This document shows positions 11,904 to 24,253 of a DNA stretch of 64,000 nt, one piece after another (position 1 is the stretch's first letter; each line of letters starts with the position of its first letter). The notes under the pieces are model-generated. The model was not told where the DNA came from, did not search any database, and saw only the letters and a program-made list of their open reading frames with translations. The position numbers were made by a program, and so were the translations under genes. The stretch is from Scytalidium lignicola (Eukaryota; Ascomycota; Leotiomycetes): NCBI GenBank assembly GCA_002812745.2, contig NCSJ02000126.1, forward strand, positions 52,336 through 116,335, in the 5' to 3' direction.

Positions 11904-12671
11904 CTAAGTCTCTTGATTCTGGACTAAAATAAAAGTAAGGGAGATGGCAGCATGACTAGGGTAAGGAGAGGATCGAGTGTCTTCTTCATCCTCTCCTACC
12001 TTACGTTCGATTTTAACGGAAAAGCGATAGATATTGGAAGGGTCCTCTTTAACTTTGATGTCAATCGTGTTGGGCATCTGGCCTGTGACTAAGTGACCCA
12101 ATGAATTTGAGTAATTTTCAAACATATAGTCACGAACAGCAGCAGAATTGAGGATAGAGTTCCCAACAGCACTAAAGCCTCCACAATTTTCAGCACAATA
12201 ATCTGAGTCCATAGCAGCAAGCAGTTCATCTTCAACAAACGGCATTGACCACAATTCATTGAATGAGCCATTAAATCCAAAGACAACTCCTGGTCGGGAG
12301 GCAAGAGTCGGTGACCACAATTCGGTAGGATATACCTGCCACATTATATAATTTTTGATGGCAGGGACATGGAAAAATTGATTAAGCTTTGGATTCCGGC
12401 TCTGAACATCACAGTCTGAATGGTTAGTCCAGTCAGAGTGCTCCACTGAAACAGAGAAGATTGCTTCGTTCTGCAGATCCTGAATATTCTTATAGGTAAG
12501 AATTCTAGAAACATATACAATGTCCCGGCCACCGCCAGCGAGAGTCAGTGACTGCCTGCATTCCGATCGCGAGAGAAAGTAGTAAAAGGGCAGACTTAAA
12601 TCGAATCGCGAGTTACTTAAACAAGCAAAGCTTGCTACTCGCTCCGCTCGTAGGTGGAGGGTGCTTCGCAC
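11904..12671 (-). CDS. hypothetical ORF, unrecognised
   Basis: This is an open frame of 255 codons with no stop. I do not recognise the product. The first 45 codons (with LHLRAERVASFACLSNSRFD) look like translated non-coding or repeat-end DNA rather than protein. From about residue 50 on, composition is protein-like, with a Cys pair (DYCAENCGG) and two possible N-glycosylation sites (NGSF, NYSN), which would fit a secreted or membrane ectodomain fragment. The tail (KVGEDEEDTRSSPYPSHA) is low complexity. It may be a gene relic between the pseudogene at 10 kb and the repeat block. The start codon is uncertain. Confidence 0.3.
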   Translation of the reverse strand: MRSTLHLRAERVASFACLSNSRFDLSLPFYYFLSRSECRQSLTLAGGGRDIVYVSRILTYKNIQDLQNEAIFSVSVEHSDWTNHSDCDVQSRNPKLNQFFHVPAIKNYIMWQVYPTELWSPTLASRPGVVFGFNGSFNELWSMPFVEDELLAAMDSDYCAENCGGFSAVGNSILNSAAVRDYMFENYSNSLGHLVTGQMPNTIDIKVKEDPSNIYRFSVKIERKVGEDEEDTRSSPYPSHAAISLTFILVQNQET

Positions 12672-13253
12672 GCCCTTAGTGCACGTGATATCTCATTACA
12701 TAATCAGCCTCCCTTTCTTTTAACCACCTCCTTTGTACGGCCCTAAAATAGTGATATAACAATGGATTTGACTGTAACGAACTGTAAAAGAAGTTATTTT
12801 AGTTTAGTATGACAAAAGGAATGATAACCTCGGTTCNTTTTTCAACAATATAACCATAGTTATTCTTAGTACTACTATAATACAAAAAATCAACTCTGAA
12901 TAGAACTATAAGTCGTAACTTTATTGACATGCTAATATGTGAATAAAAACAATGAAATCAGATTGCTATTGACTGTAAAGTTATATATTACCACCTCTAA
13001 ACCATCTCCTAAATCTTCTTTCTTTAGCACTTACAACTACTACTATTATTACTACTCTAAACTACCATCGCCATCACCATCATGTCTAACTCCGTTACTA
13101 TTTTAGGTGTTATACTCCGTAACACTGTTTCTGTCCAGCAACTGACTCCAATGCCAGTTGTACATGTTCTTGTCTTGCATACTGGTTGTGCTTTTAATGG
13201 GGGCTGTATTCAAAACGATAAGGCCTTCATAGGCTAGATTCGAGGAGTTAAGA
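12672..13253. other. AT-rich spacer at the edge of the repeat block
   Basis: Base composition becomes AT-rich here and one N call occurs (12837). A short trinucleotide-rich tract (CTACTACTATTATTACTACT, about 13032) precedes a 51-codon open frame at 13082-13240 that I do not trust. Confidence 0.35.
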
Positions 13254-13639
13254 ATGTCAGGGCAGCTGTATGCTGTTATTGTGAATCAGGCTGCAGCCTA
13301 TAAACAGCTTGTGTGGTGGTTCTTGGTCTGTTTGGTGGTAATTATTGTAATTGTTATTATAACTCTTCTGGCTCCTGGTACAGCATTAAGCATTGTAAGT
13401 GACATATTCTACCCATTTACAAACTGTAAAAGGTTAACCAAATAGTGCATAACAATCTCTAAGCTGCCCAAATTACAATATAGGTCCTGGCTCTTATCAT
13501 TCTAGGCATAACCTTAGCTAATAACTTTGGTAGTTCTCTTGGTGCTCCTACTCTTGCCCTTGGCCCTAGTAGTCCTTGTCGTGTTATGCCAGCCTTAATT
13601 GGTCTTGTTAGTTCATTCCAACCTAGTAGTAATAAGTAA
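13254..13639 (+). CDS. possible small two-helix membrane protein
   Basis: Two in-phase exons, 13254-13394 and 13484-13639, flank a plausible intron (GTAAGT donor, AATATAG acceptor) and encode 98 aa. The first exon contains a strong hydrophobic helix (LVWWFLVCLVVIIVIVIITL). The second begins with another hydrophobic stretch (VLALIILGITLANNFGSS). No family is recognised. The gene lies 65 bp from the TIR element at 13706 and could be part of a mobile element or a relic. Small size and lack of homology keep confidence low. Confidence 0.3.
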
Positions 13640-13705
13640 TCTCTTCCCTAAGCTGTATGAACTATAATTAACTGTCTGAAAGTTTGGCCTTACTATTCTT
13701 GCCTA

Positions 13706-14239
13706 GACTGGCCGGACCGTTGCATTGGACCGTGGTCCCGTCCGGACGAGACCGTAAGCCACACGGTCTCGTCCGCAAAAATTTAAGCGAGACCGTAAGC
13801 CACACGGTTCGGTCTCAAGGTTTTGAGACTGAACCGTGAAACGGTCCCCACTTTTGTTGTCAGACCAGACCGTGGTCTCACGGTCTAGTCTCAAAATTTT
13901 AATCTCAGACCGTAGACCGTACGGTCTGGACCGTGAGACCGTAACGCTAGACCGTAACGGTAATATAACCTAAATTAGAAATAAGCTTTACCTGATTAAG
14001 GAATATTAGCGTCAGACCGTACAGTCTGGCTGGACCAGACCGTGGAGACCAGACCGTACGGTCTGACACTAATATTCGGTCCCCACATTTGTTGTCGGAC
14101 CAGACCGTAGTCTCACGGTCTGGTCTCNAAATTTTGGCTTCAGACCGTGGTCTGTACAGTCTGGACCGTACAGACCACGGTCTCGAAACGGTCCCCACAA
14201 AACCCACGGTCTAGTCCGGTCTGGACCGATCGGCCAGTC
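13706..14239. mobile_element. non-autonomous TIR element built of GACCGT/ACGGTC motifs
   Basis: The ends are inverted: GACTGGCC at 13706-13713 and GGCCAGTC at 14232-14239, each next to a TA dinucleotide (13704-13705 and 14240-14241). The TA could be a Tc1/mariner-type target duplication or part of a longer TIR (TAGACTGGCC). Inside, I count 16 GACCGT and 9 ACGGTC hexamers, in both orientations. A block of about 60 bp starting CGGTCCCCAC occurs twice, near 13842 and 14077. There is no transposase frame. The dense short inverted motifs resemble transposase-binding subterminal repeats of MITEs. Intervening sequence (about 13955-14000) is ordinary AT-rich DNA. Confidence 0.7.
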
Positions 14240-14241
14240 TA

Positions 14242-16520
14242 CTTAAAACTACTTATCAAGTTAAAGACAAATACTTTGGATTTTGTAATTAACATGATTA
14301 TAACCTAATTATAAGAAGGGTATTAGCATCTTGTTATGTATATATCAAAGAAGTTAAAAGGGGTTAAGTTATACTACAATACTTTAAATGTTAAGTTGTT
14401 AATTATTGTAAAAGCTTTTAAGATATAAAGATATTACTTGTTATATGTATAATACCTTGTTGAAGTTTTAACTAACTACTTAAATTATCATTACCTTATT
14501 TCTAAGTTATAATTAAACAGTAAACAAGCTTATTAATTATAAGAATTGTCTAGATATAATTTTAAGATTAAGTATAGACTAAGCTTTTAAAACCTTGTTA
14601 ATAAGTTGTCATAAAGGCTTGATCTATGAAATACAACTAATATTATAGTAGTATACTAAGAGTTATTATTAAGTTTTCTTAGTAAGTTCTTATAAACATC
14701 AAATGTAAACAGTAAAGAACTTATAAACTTATTAAGTTAAGGTCTTGTTAACTAACTAGAGGAAGTAGATTTCTTGACAACTAAACTTGTTTTGCTAAAC
14801 AGTCAAGACTTTACTAGTCAATTACAAGAGCTTAACAACTTTATGACAATTGAACTTGAAGGTACTCAAAGTATTATATCTTTTTAGGATAATATTATTA
14901 TTAGAGTTATAAGTTGTAAATTATATATTCTTTTAACATAAGCTAAAAGGGCTAAAGTTATAACAATATTAAAGGACTTATTACTTAACTTTGCAAATGT
15001 TATTCATAAAGTATAGTAAAAGGATACTTTTATTGTTAACAAAGAATAAAAGTAATAATGTAATAAGCAATCCATTGTTAAAGTCTTAGAGCATAACCTT
15101 TAAACATTAAAAGATAATAAGCTTTTAAGATATTAAGGATATGTTTACATCTTTGATAATTACTTATTAAAGATTAAATTACTAAATACTTTTTATAATA
15201 CTCTTATTAACAAACATTTAAGTATTATTAAAGTTTTAAAATAGTTAACTAATTGTTATTATTAGAATAATTTGTAAAAAGACATTAAGAAGTACATTTT
15301 TACTTATACTATTTGTTAAAGAATTAAGTTAAAACATTATTTACCTTATAACAAGTTAATACTTTTATTAATACTAATTAAACCTTTTAAAGAAATTTTA
15401 ATAGATTTCATCATTAAATTATTATTTTCTACTTCTTTTAAGAGTAAAGAATATGATATTATTTTAATAATAGTTTGCAAGTTCATTAAGTACTTAATTT
15501 ATATCCTTATTATCAAGTGTATTAATGTTAATAAAGTTATTAAATTATTATTATATCATATTGTTTGACTATTTAGTTTATTTAAAGGTATAATATCTAA
15601 TCAAGATACTTGATTTAAGAGTAAGTTCTAAGTATTCTTTTGTTATTACTTAACAATAAAGAAGCAAATGAGTATTATATAGCATTCCTAGATTAATAAT
15701 CAAGCTAAATGTTAAAACCAGAACTTAGAATATTATTTGTAAGTTTATTACTTTTTTACTCAGGATGATTAAGCAATTAAGTTATACTTAACAAAGTATA
15801 TTTACAATATCTTATAATATTCTACTATACAAACATCCTTTACAAAAGCCTTTATAAGATACAAATTATAAAGATTAACAAAGTTAAGGTTAATTAGTAA
15901 AAGCTTTCTTTTAAAGTATTAATAACAACTAAAAGAGTTAAAGAATTATAAGAGAGTTATAATAAGATTATAAGTTTACTTTAACATACTTAGAAACTTT
16001 ATAAGAAATAGTATAACTAATATTAAGTGTTAAAGTCTTTTAACTTTAAAGACTAAGTATTAGTCTTTATTACTTATATCAAGTAATAATAACCTTATTA
16101 TAAGTTTACTAATAAATACTTAAAGCTTTAGAAAATAACAAAGGTAATAAGAGATTATAACCTTGTTTATAAGTTAAATGTATTAAAGTAAATTCATATC
16201 TACTTTGTTTTCTTTATCTTTACCCTTGAGTTGTATAAGAAATAAGAGAATAATGACTTAAAACCAGAGGAAGTGAGTATTATTAACTTAGACAATGAAT
16301 ATAAAGTAAAAGTAATCTTAGACTATAAATAATAAAAAGGAATTTTTAAATACTTTATTAGTTAAAAGGAATATACTAATAAAGAAGATTCTTAGAAGTT
16401 ATAAGAAAATATTAATAATAATGAAATACTAGAAGAGTATAATGAGAAATATAACTTAAATCCAAATAACCTTAAAGTTAAGAGAAAGTAAAAAAGATTT
16501 AAAAGGTTAATAGTTACCTT
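14242..16520 (+). mobile_element. older RIP-degraded Ty3/gypsy element, 5' part
   Basis: This strongly AT-rich sequence has no open frame but retains readable pol remnants in the plus direction. Around 15320-15850 the conceptual frame carries integrase-like blocks (such as HYLPYNK, SFKSKEYD, SNQDT). Around 16260-16480 a chromodomain-like tail is readable (VKVILDYK, then ILEEYNEKYNLNP). Stops are mostly TAA/TAG at positions where Gln or Trp are expected, as RIP produces. The element is interrupted at 16521-16525 by the insertion of a second, related element, and its continuation resumes at 24254. Its own 5' LTR was not recognised. Confidence 0.7.
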
Positions 16521-16525
16521 GTAAT
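16521..16525. repeat. target site duplication GTAAT, left copy
   Basis: GTAAT directly precedes the 5' LTR and is repeated exactly at 24249-24253 after the 3' LTR. A 5-bp duplication is standard for Ty3/gypsy integrases. Confidence 0.9.
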
Positions 16526-16746
16526 TGTTAGGAACCTGAAGGCGGATCCTCAGAGCCACACTGTAGTAGCAGAGGAGACCTGCTTAGTCATCCCTAAAGT
16601 AGCAAAGTCACGTGCTTACTTGTACATTAACATTGCCAAGGAGAGAAGAGCTCTTCAAGAATTAGTCTGTACAATACACACACTTTATCCTCCTGCATCC
16701 CAACGTCGGTTCGCTGTCTAGGACTAATCGTCCATAATCCTTAACA
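16526..16746 (+). repeat. 5' LTR of nested Ty3/gypsy element
   Basis: This 221-bp repeat starts TGTTAGGAACC and ends CCTTAACA, with TG...CA termini. It aligns without gaps to 24028-24248. I count 13 differences, all transitions (about 6%), consistent with RIP rather than neutral divergence. Composition is far less AT-rich than the internal region. Confidence 0.95.
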
Positions 16747-19700
16747 TTCTAATTCTTCTTTTCGGAGACAGCCTACTGATGTCGAGGATGGCAAGGACTC
16801 GAGCAGACTACTTAGCTACTACGTCAGGGAATACATCCCTTAAAAGTGAACAGAACACTCAACCAAATTCCATAAGGCTGGATGAAGAACCTACCCAGCC
16901 TGAACTTACGGGGAATACCATAACTATCACAGGAAACGACGGCGGAACTACAAGCTTACCTTCTGCCCTCGAAGAGTAACAACGATTGATCTAAGAACTC
17001 AAGGAAGAAAACGCAAAACTAGAACGCCAGTATAACACAAGGAACACAACAATGATAAAGGCAGAAAACCAAGTACAAGAACTCTTATAACAATAAGAAA
17101 GGATAAGGGCTTACTTAGAACAACCATTACCCACGTTAAACCTTCGAACTCAAGAATCATTAGGACACTTAGCTTCAAGACTTAGCAAGGAGCACCTGAT
17201 GGTAACTTGAACTACCCTGACAGTGAACCCCCTTCCAGACACAAAGTCTCACAAGACAAAACGCTAACATGCACCCTTACCAAAGCCTTTCACAGGAAGA
17301 TCCTTGAAGGAATACCATGATTTCATAGACTCCTGCAAGCTTGAATTCTACATGTTCTTGCATGATTACACTGACGACTCAGACAAGATTGTATACAGGA
17401 TAAAGTACTTATCCAGTGTCCTAAAGTCAAAATGGAAATACAAGGAGAGAGCAAAGACAAAGAACTCAACAACATAAAAANGGATTTAAGAAAACAATAC
17501 TTAGTATACTAGGAGATGAAAACAACCAGGAGATAAAAGTAGTAAATGAATACAATAAAGCAATGTTATACATAAAACAGCTAATTAAAGTTTTAACATA
17601 ATACTTAGACATCCTCAAAGAGCAAATACTAAGTATGTTAGATAAACATAAGAAAAACAACTTGTTTACAAAGTTACTCTCTTCTTTCAAAGAAAAGATC
17701 ATAAACTACAACGAACTCTTAAAGACTTATAAAAAACTAATTATTATAATAACATAATTACAATAAAATAAANGCAAACTAGAAAGTAAAAANGCAAACA
17801 CCAGAATAATAAGGAGTAATAAGATAACAATATAAAAGGGAAATACTAGAGTAAATCTCCAAAAGAACACTTTAAGTTCCCAATCCAACAACAAGATAAT
17901 TACCTAAGAGAATAACGACTATCACTTACATTAAGGGTAAACAGAATAAGCATATGTTGTTGTTTTAAATGTAACAAAATAAATTATTACACATTAGAAT
18001 ACTACTTATCTACTACATTGACTATCCCTCAGAGAACTTACTTCACCTGCAGCAAGCCAAGTCACACAACCTTTTATTATCCTAACAAGAACAAATCAGG
18101 ACAACCACAACTTATCCAGAGAAATGCTAAAGTCCAAGAGACATCATAACCTTAGTCTTGCTAAACACTATACTCAAGAGATCTTATGAGAAAATAAAGC
18201 AAGATAAGCGATTAACAATAGAAAATTTACTCTAAGTCAAGGACCAAAAANGGTCAATAACAAACTAAACCAATGTTGATAAATAGTAAAACATAAACAA
18301 ATGCAATTACAATAAAGTTAACTTAAGCATATAAATAACAAGACAACAAGTTACTATGCCCAAACCTCCAAACAATAAATAGATCCCCTTTGCTTATCCA
18401 TAGCTGTTACCAAGTAAAAATCCAAAGATAAGATTCTCATGACAAAACCTAATCATCAACCTATTAACTTGTTACTACCAACATTGCCCTATCAATAAAA
18501 TACTCAGTAGTATTAAGTAAACCTTAGTTAAAAGCTATGAACCCACTCATCGACTAACCCACGGAAACATAGAAATACTAACTTACAAAGTCACAGTATA
18601 AGATCTTGTCAACAAAACAATTTATAACAATGTTAAACAAGGAAGAAGATACACCTTTGTTTAAAGCCTTCTTCACAACAACAAGACTTATACTTGACAT
18701 ATACACTTTTGTAATAGTTAAAAGGGAACTACAACATTAAACAGATATTATACCTAACAAATATCAAGACTTTCAAGATGTCTTCAATAATAAAGAAGTA
18801 GGAAAGTTTCAAGAAGAAGACAAGCTTAAGCATGCCATTGAACTCCAAGAAGGCACTATTCCCTCTTGGAAACCTATTTACCCTTTAACAAAAAAGGAGA
18901 TGAAAGTCTTAAAGGAATACATTCACAATATGTTAGAAAAAGGATAAATCCAACAATCCACTAGCCTTATAAGAATTCTGATTCTATTTGTCCTCAAGAA
19001 GAATAACTGCCTTTGACTTTATGTTGATTACCAAGGCTTTAATAAAATTACTATCAAAAATCAAACATCCTTACTGCTGATCAACAAGACATTAAACCTC
19101 TTAAGCTTAACTATAATATTCATAAAGTTAGACTTGAAAGATATATATTATTACATTTGGATTTGAGAAGAAGATAAGTAGAAAACAACATTCTAAACAT
19201 GTTATAGTTATTATAAATACTGTATAATATTATTCAGGCTATACAACACCCTTATAACCTTTCAATAATACATCAACAAGGCTTTAATAAGACTTGTGAA
19301 CATGATTTACATCATTTACTTAAATAACATTCTCATTTTCTCAAAGAACATAAAAGAGTACTCTTAATATATACAACAAATGCTTAAATGGTTATACTAA
19401 TACTGCTTATTCATTAATCTAGCTAAGTATGATTTTGATACTTAATTAGTAGAGTTCTTAAGTTATATTATCAACAAAGGAGGTATAATGATAAAGCAAA
19501 GCCAAGTTAGCACTATCTATGACTAGCTTATCCTTACCTCTTATAAGGATATTCAAATATTCTTAAGGTTTATTAATTTCTATCAATAATTTATCAAGAA
19601 CTATTCTAAGATAACTATGACTTTAACAAACCTGCTAAAAGGAATAAAAAAANGGAAGGAAGTTCAGACTATTCAAATTCTTGACGCTAGCATAAAGAGT

Positions 19701-22700
19701 ATTTGATAAACTTAAAGCTGTATTCCAGGAAGCTCTGATCCTTATGTATTTTATACTAAGATTACTTATAATAATAAAAACTAATATGTTTAAGTTTGCT
19801 ATTAGAACAATATTATCTCAGCTTATATTTAGTAATGTACAATAATATCCTATTACTTTTTACTCAAAGAAACTTAATATAACATAATAAGCATATAAGA
19901 CATATGACCAAGAATTGTTAACTATTATACTAACATTTAAGCAGTAAAGGCATTACCTTGTTTACACCTCCTTAATAATAACAATAAAAACAAATTATAA
20001 CAACTTGAAGAAGTTTATGAACAAAGAGAAACTCAACGATAAACAAGTACATTAGATCCAGAAGTTAGTTGAGTTTGATTTTAAGATTAAACACTGGCTA
20101 GGAAGGAGTAACCCTGCTAATACACTATCACAACAACTAAACTACAAACCTGAATTAGATAAGGTAATAAAAGACTTACTCTTAACACTAAGAAAGAAAT
20201 TAAAAANGGATATTCCTCATAACAACCATAAACACAACTTGTCAACATAAAAAGGCAAAAGCCTCAAAGAGTAAGAAGACAAAGAAACTCCTAAAGGATA
20301 AGGTCTTTAAGTCTGGCCAATTGCTAAGGCTTACATAACCGTAGGCAGTCCTGGACCAGGTAAGATGCTTAAGGGCTGATGAGATAAGCAACATAATAAT
20401 AATACTTAACCTTATCACTAAGACTAATGGTTACAAACACCTTATCTCATAAGTATATATTAAAATAATAACAACGCTTGAAACAGCACATAAACCTCCT
20501 TCTGAATCGATAACTTCTTTAATCTGAAACCTACAACAAGAGGATGCTTTTGTTTAAGGATAACAATGGAAGTCAATCTAAGACAAGAGGAAGCTAGCTA
20601 AAGATGCTAAGAAAGGTCAACACCGTTGTAATAATGCCTCAGAAGAAAGAACAAATCCTTTAAGCATAAACATGATAACCCTTCAAGAGTCTGGTCAAAA
20701 AGAAACTCAAAAGAGTAATATAAAGTTAAGAAGCCAAGGGAAATCACAAGATAAGCTTATAACCTTAAAAGAGAACAAAGTAGAAAACATTATAAAAGTA
20801 AATAATAATAACAATAAAAGTAATAACAATAAAGACAACATTGAGCAATAATAGAAGTTAGACAAGACAAGAATATTATATTATAAAGGTAAAGCTTATG
20901 TTCTAAACAATAAGGCCTTAAGAGCTAAGATACTGACGATGAACTATGACAACTTAATAGTAAGTCACTTAAGAGTGTTTAAAACTCTTAAGCTAATATG
21001 ATATAAGTATTATTAGCTGAACATAAAGAAGGATGTACAATGTTAGATGAAGACTTGTATAATCTACTAACGCATAACAATAAAAAGATATTGTCTATAT
21101 AGGACACTCAAGCCTTTACCAATGCTCAGAAGGTCATGGAAAGAGATCATAATAGATTTCATTACAAACTTGCTTACTTGTGAATAGAATAAAGTAAAGT
21201 ATAATATATACTTAGTAATCATCAACAGGTTAACGAAGATAACAAAGTATATACCTTGTACAAAAACTATTACAATAACCAAACTTATAAAACTATTTAT
21301 ACAATAAATTGTTAAAGATTTTAATATACTAAAAGGAATTGTATTAGACAAAGGCCTACAATTCACTAGTAATTTTTAAGCATCTTTATGTTTCTACCTG
21401 AAAATCCAATATAACTTGACAATAGTATTCTACCCTCAAGGTAATAAACAAACGAAAGTTTAAAACCAGACCTTAAAACATTACTTACAAGTCTTTATAA
21501 ATTACAAGCAAAACAATTAAGTAACATAATTAACATTGGCTGAATTTACATACAACAACAATGTTCATTCATCTACAAGAGTAACTCCTTTTCAGTTCAT
21601 GTATAACTTCAATTTAAAGATCTGCATACATATCAAAGACAACATCCAAGAAAAAAANGGCAATTACTATACATAAAAGGATAGAATCATTAAGAGAAGC
21701 AAGAGAAGTAACAGTAGAACATTTGAAAAGGACTAAAAAANGCTCAAAAAAAATACTATAACAAAAAACAAAAAGCTTATAACTTTTAAAATAGAAGATA
21801 TAATAATATTATCAACGAAGAACTTACAACAACAAAGACCTAGTAAGAAGCTATTAGACTAATACTTAAGACTATTCAAAGTTATCAAAATAACAAGTAA
21901 CAACTTAACTTATAAACTAGAACTACTACCAACATAAAGAATTTACCCAGTCTTCTATGTCTCCTTACTAAAGCCTTACCACCACTATGTAAATACTATA
22001 CTAAAACCCTCACCAGAAGTTGTAAATGGACAAGAAAAATAAGAGGTTAAATCAATCTTAGACTATAAAGACAAAAANGGCAAAACAACAATATTTCATA
22101 AGATAGAAAAGGTATTCTCATGCAAACAACACATAAGAACTACAAACACATTTAAGAAATGCAAAGAAATCAATTAAGGACTATCAAAATAATTTAAAAA
22201 CAACAAAGCCTTGTTAACAATATAAAAATGTAAAAAAANCCTAATCATACAAAGAAAAGAAGACCTTGAAAGACCTAAAAGAAAACTTAAGCAATAATAA
22301 TGACCTTAATAATCATCTCAAGCATAACCTTTGCCTTTTCATAACATAACACCTAACAAGAGGCCAAGATCAGTGAAGAGAGCAATAGGCTTTACAGTAT
22401 AAGTAAGCTTAACAAGGACGAATTCGTCATCATCATTGTCGTCATCATCATCATATTGAAGTTCACAACAAGAACACTTACAAGAAGAAGTCAACATTGC
22501 TTATAACCTACCTACATTAGTCCAACATGTGCAAGATATAAATGTAGCCTGAGAGGATAATGCAACAACAGCATAAGAAGCAAAAGTGACCTGGTGAGTA
22601 CAAAACGAAGGGACTACAAAGATGATAACATAGTAGCCAAGGGTAAACATAAGCCTAGTGCAAGGAGAAGGAATAACAAGGGCTAGCATAACATAGTGAC

Positions 22701-22716
22701 CTTGTATAAGACGAGC

Positions 22717-23522
22717 TCATTGTACAAGAGGAGTATCTACTGAAGTAACAGCCATTGCAGCCTGATCAGAAAACTTGCCTTTGTTACTCAAGGCAACCAT
22801 ACTCTCTTTGTATAAATCCTCCATATAATAAACAGAGGATCCTCCTTCAACACCCCCAGAAACATCCTGATAGTCATCTTCATTGTCATCAAGGTCAAGA
22901 GGAGCTAGCGCATTAACATCATCGTCATCATCATCGAAATTCTCACCCTCTTCATCACTGGTATATTCCTCCATAACATCTCCATCCTCATAACAAGTGC
23001 ATATAACAAAGAGGCTAGCCTAAGAAATAATTAGGAGAAGGAAACCAAAGTTAGTAGGAGAAGACTCACCTGATACCACAACACATCAAGAATACCTACC
23101 AACATCTCATTAAGAGATCTTGTAGTCTCACAATACTCAGCATGACAAGGGGCCAAAGGCACAAAGCCTTTTTTGACCTGACGACCATAGAGCTCTACAC
23201 GCTTTATGAACTCCTTTTAGCGTAGTTTGAGACACATGGCAAGTCAACACTATTCTACACCTGGCACTGCAACAACGACATAATCTGAAAGATCAAGTAA
23301 AAGGTTAAGATGTGTAACAAACGAGGGAGGAATAAGAAGGCAATGCTTATGCATCCCATTATATCAAGTACATACTATATTACCTACATGCATTGTGCAT
23401 TGCAATCCTGGTATGTCCGACTGTCTCTTCGCACAACGGAGACAACAAGGGCAGACAGGTTCCAGGTCTACACCAAGTGCACGAGGAAGCAAGATATCAA
23501 GGTTAAGTAGCACTGTCGACAT
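22717..23522 (-). pseudogene. antisense accessory gene inside the retrotransposon, two introns
   Basis: On the strand opposite gag-pol, three exons join in phase: 23384-23522 (ATG at 23522), 23070-23284 and 22717-23019, giving 219 codons. The intron 23020-23069 has GTGAGT, a perfect TACTAAC branch site and TTAG. The intron 23285-23383 has GTAATA and TTTCAG. The product would begin MSTVLLNLDILLPRALG, carry a Cys cluster (VCPCCLRCAKRQ), a central block (VELYGRQVKKGFVP), and an acidic C-terminus (ENFDDDDDDVNALAPLDLDD). Exon 2 contains three stops (TAG, TGA, TAA), each one C-to-T change from a Gln or Arg codon. I do not recognise the family. Intact splice signals on the antisense strand argue for a real spliced gene carried by the element. 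Confidence 0.65.
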
Positions 23523-24027
23523 GAAACAAATCAGCATATGGATAACACAAAAAGGAAATACGTACAGGGATTCATGTTAGAGTATAAATCATGTAGCATG
23601 TTACAGTGTTTAAAGGCAAGGACAACAAGGAGAAAAAAATAAGAAGTTAAAGGCATGAAAGGAATATTTATACACGTGTGCACGTTAACAAGATCACCAA
23701 ATCACGACAAACAACTACAGTATCAAAGGCTTCATTGATTACGTCACTAGAGGAACCTCACCAGATTATTGACGTTTGATATCACGACAAAGCAAGCAAA
23801 CCTCAAAATTTCCTAATTTAGCGACCTCCCTGATCCTACTGAGCAGTACGCTAAAGGAGCGGTGCAAAACCCTATTACAGGAACAAAGGTAGTTTGAAGG
23901 ATGCATCCCTGGCACAACGAAGTAGGGACTACACCCCCCGACCGAAGGATCAGTGGCTCTTCGCTGGTGGAGCCCTGCATGAAAGACTACTGACTCTTGA
24001 GGGCAAGAGTCTAGGAGGGGGAGGTAA

Positions 24028-24248
24028 TGTTAGGAACCTGAAGGCGGATCCTCAAAGCCGCATTGTAATAGCGGAGGAGACCTGCTTAGTCATCCCTAGA
24101 GTAGCGAAGTCACGTGCTTACTTGTACATTAACATTGCCAAGGGGAGAAGAGCTCTTCAAGAATTAGTCTGTACAATACACACACCCTATCCTCCTGCAT
24201 CCCGACGTCGGTTCACTGTCTAGGACTAATCGTCCATAATCCCTAACA
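24028..24248 (+). repeat. 3' LTR of nested Ty3/gypsy element
   Basis: This is the partner of the 5' LTR at 16526-16746, 221 bp, ending CCCTAACA and followed directly by GTAAT. The differences from the 5' copy fall on both copies and are all transitions. Confidence 0.95.
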
Positions 24249-24253
24249 GTAAT
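24249..24253. repeat. target site duplication GTAAT, right copy
   Basis: Exact match to 16521-16525. Confidence 0.9.

Larger units (their letters stand above)
16526..24248 (+). mobile_element. complete nested Ty3/gypsy chromovirus-like retrotransposon, RIP-inactivated
   Basis: This 7723-bp element is bounded by paired LTRs and a GTAAT duplication. Domain order is gag, pol and a chromodomain-like tail. A gag start lies at 16779 (MSRMARTRADYLATTSGN), with a capsid-like block near 17300 (SLKEYHDFIDSCKLEFY). Reverse transcriptase spans about 18790-19650, integrase about 20900-21750, and the tail about 22040-22180 (KSILDYKDK). The YxDD active site at 19317-19328 reads YLNN: both Asp codons became Asn through G-to-A. 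Many stops interrupt pol. A purine-rich tract (AGGAGGGGGAGG, about 24013-24024) precedes the 3' LTR. Between the tail and the 3' LTR lies about 1.8 kb of extra DNA with an antisense gene. Several N calls interrupt A-runs. Confidence 0.92.

Noticed and set aside
13706..14239. CRISPR-like or tandem satellite array
   Set aside because: Motifs occur in both orientations at irregular spacing, within TIR ends, in a eukaryotic genome.
23894..24223. 109-codon plus-strand frame crossing into the 3' LTR
   Set aside because: It runs from the polypurine region into the repeat, and the corresponding LTR sequence at 16526 carries no comparable gene. It is a by-product of low RIP in the LTR.
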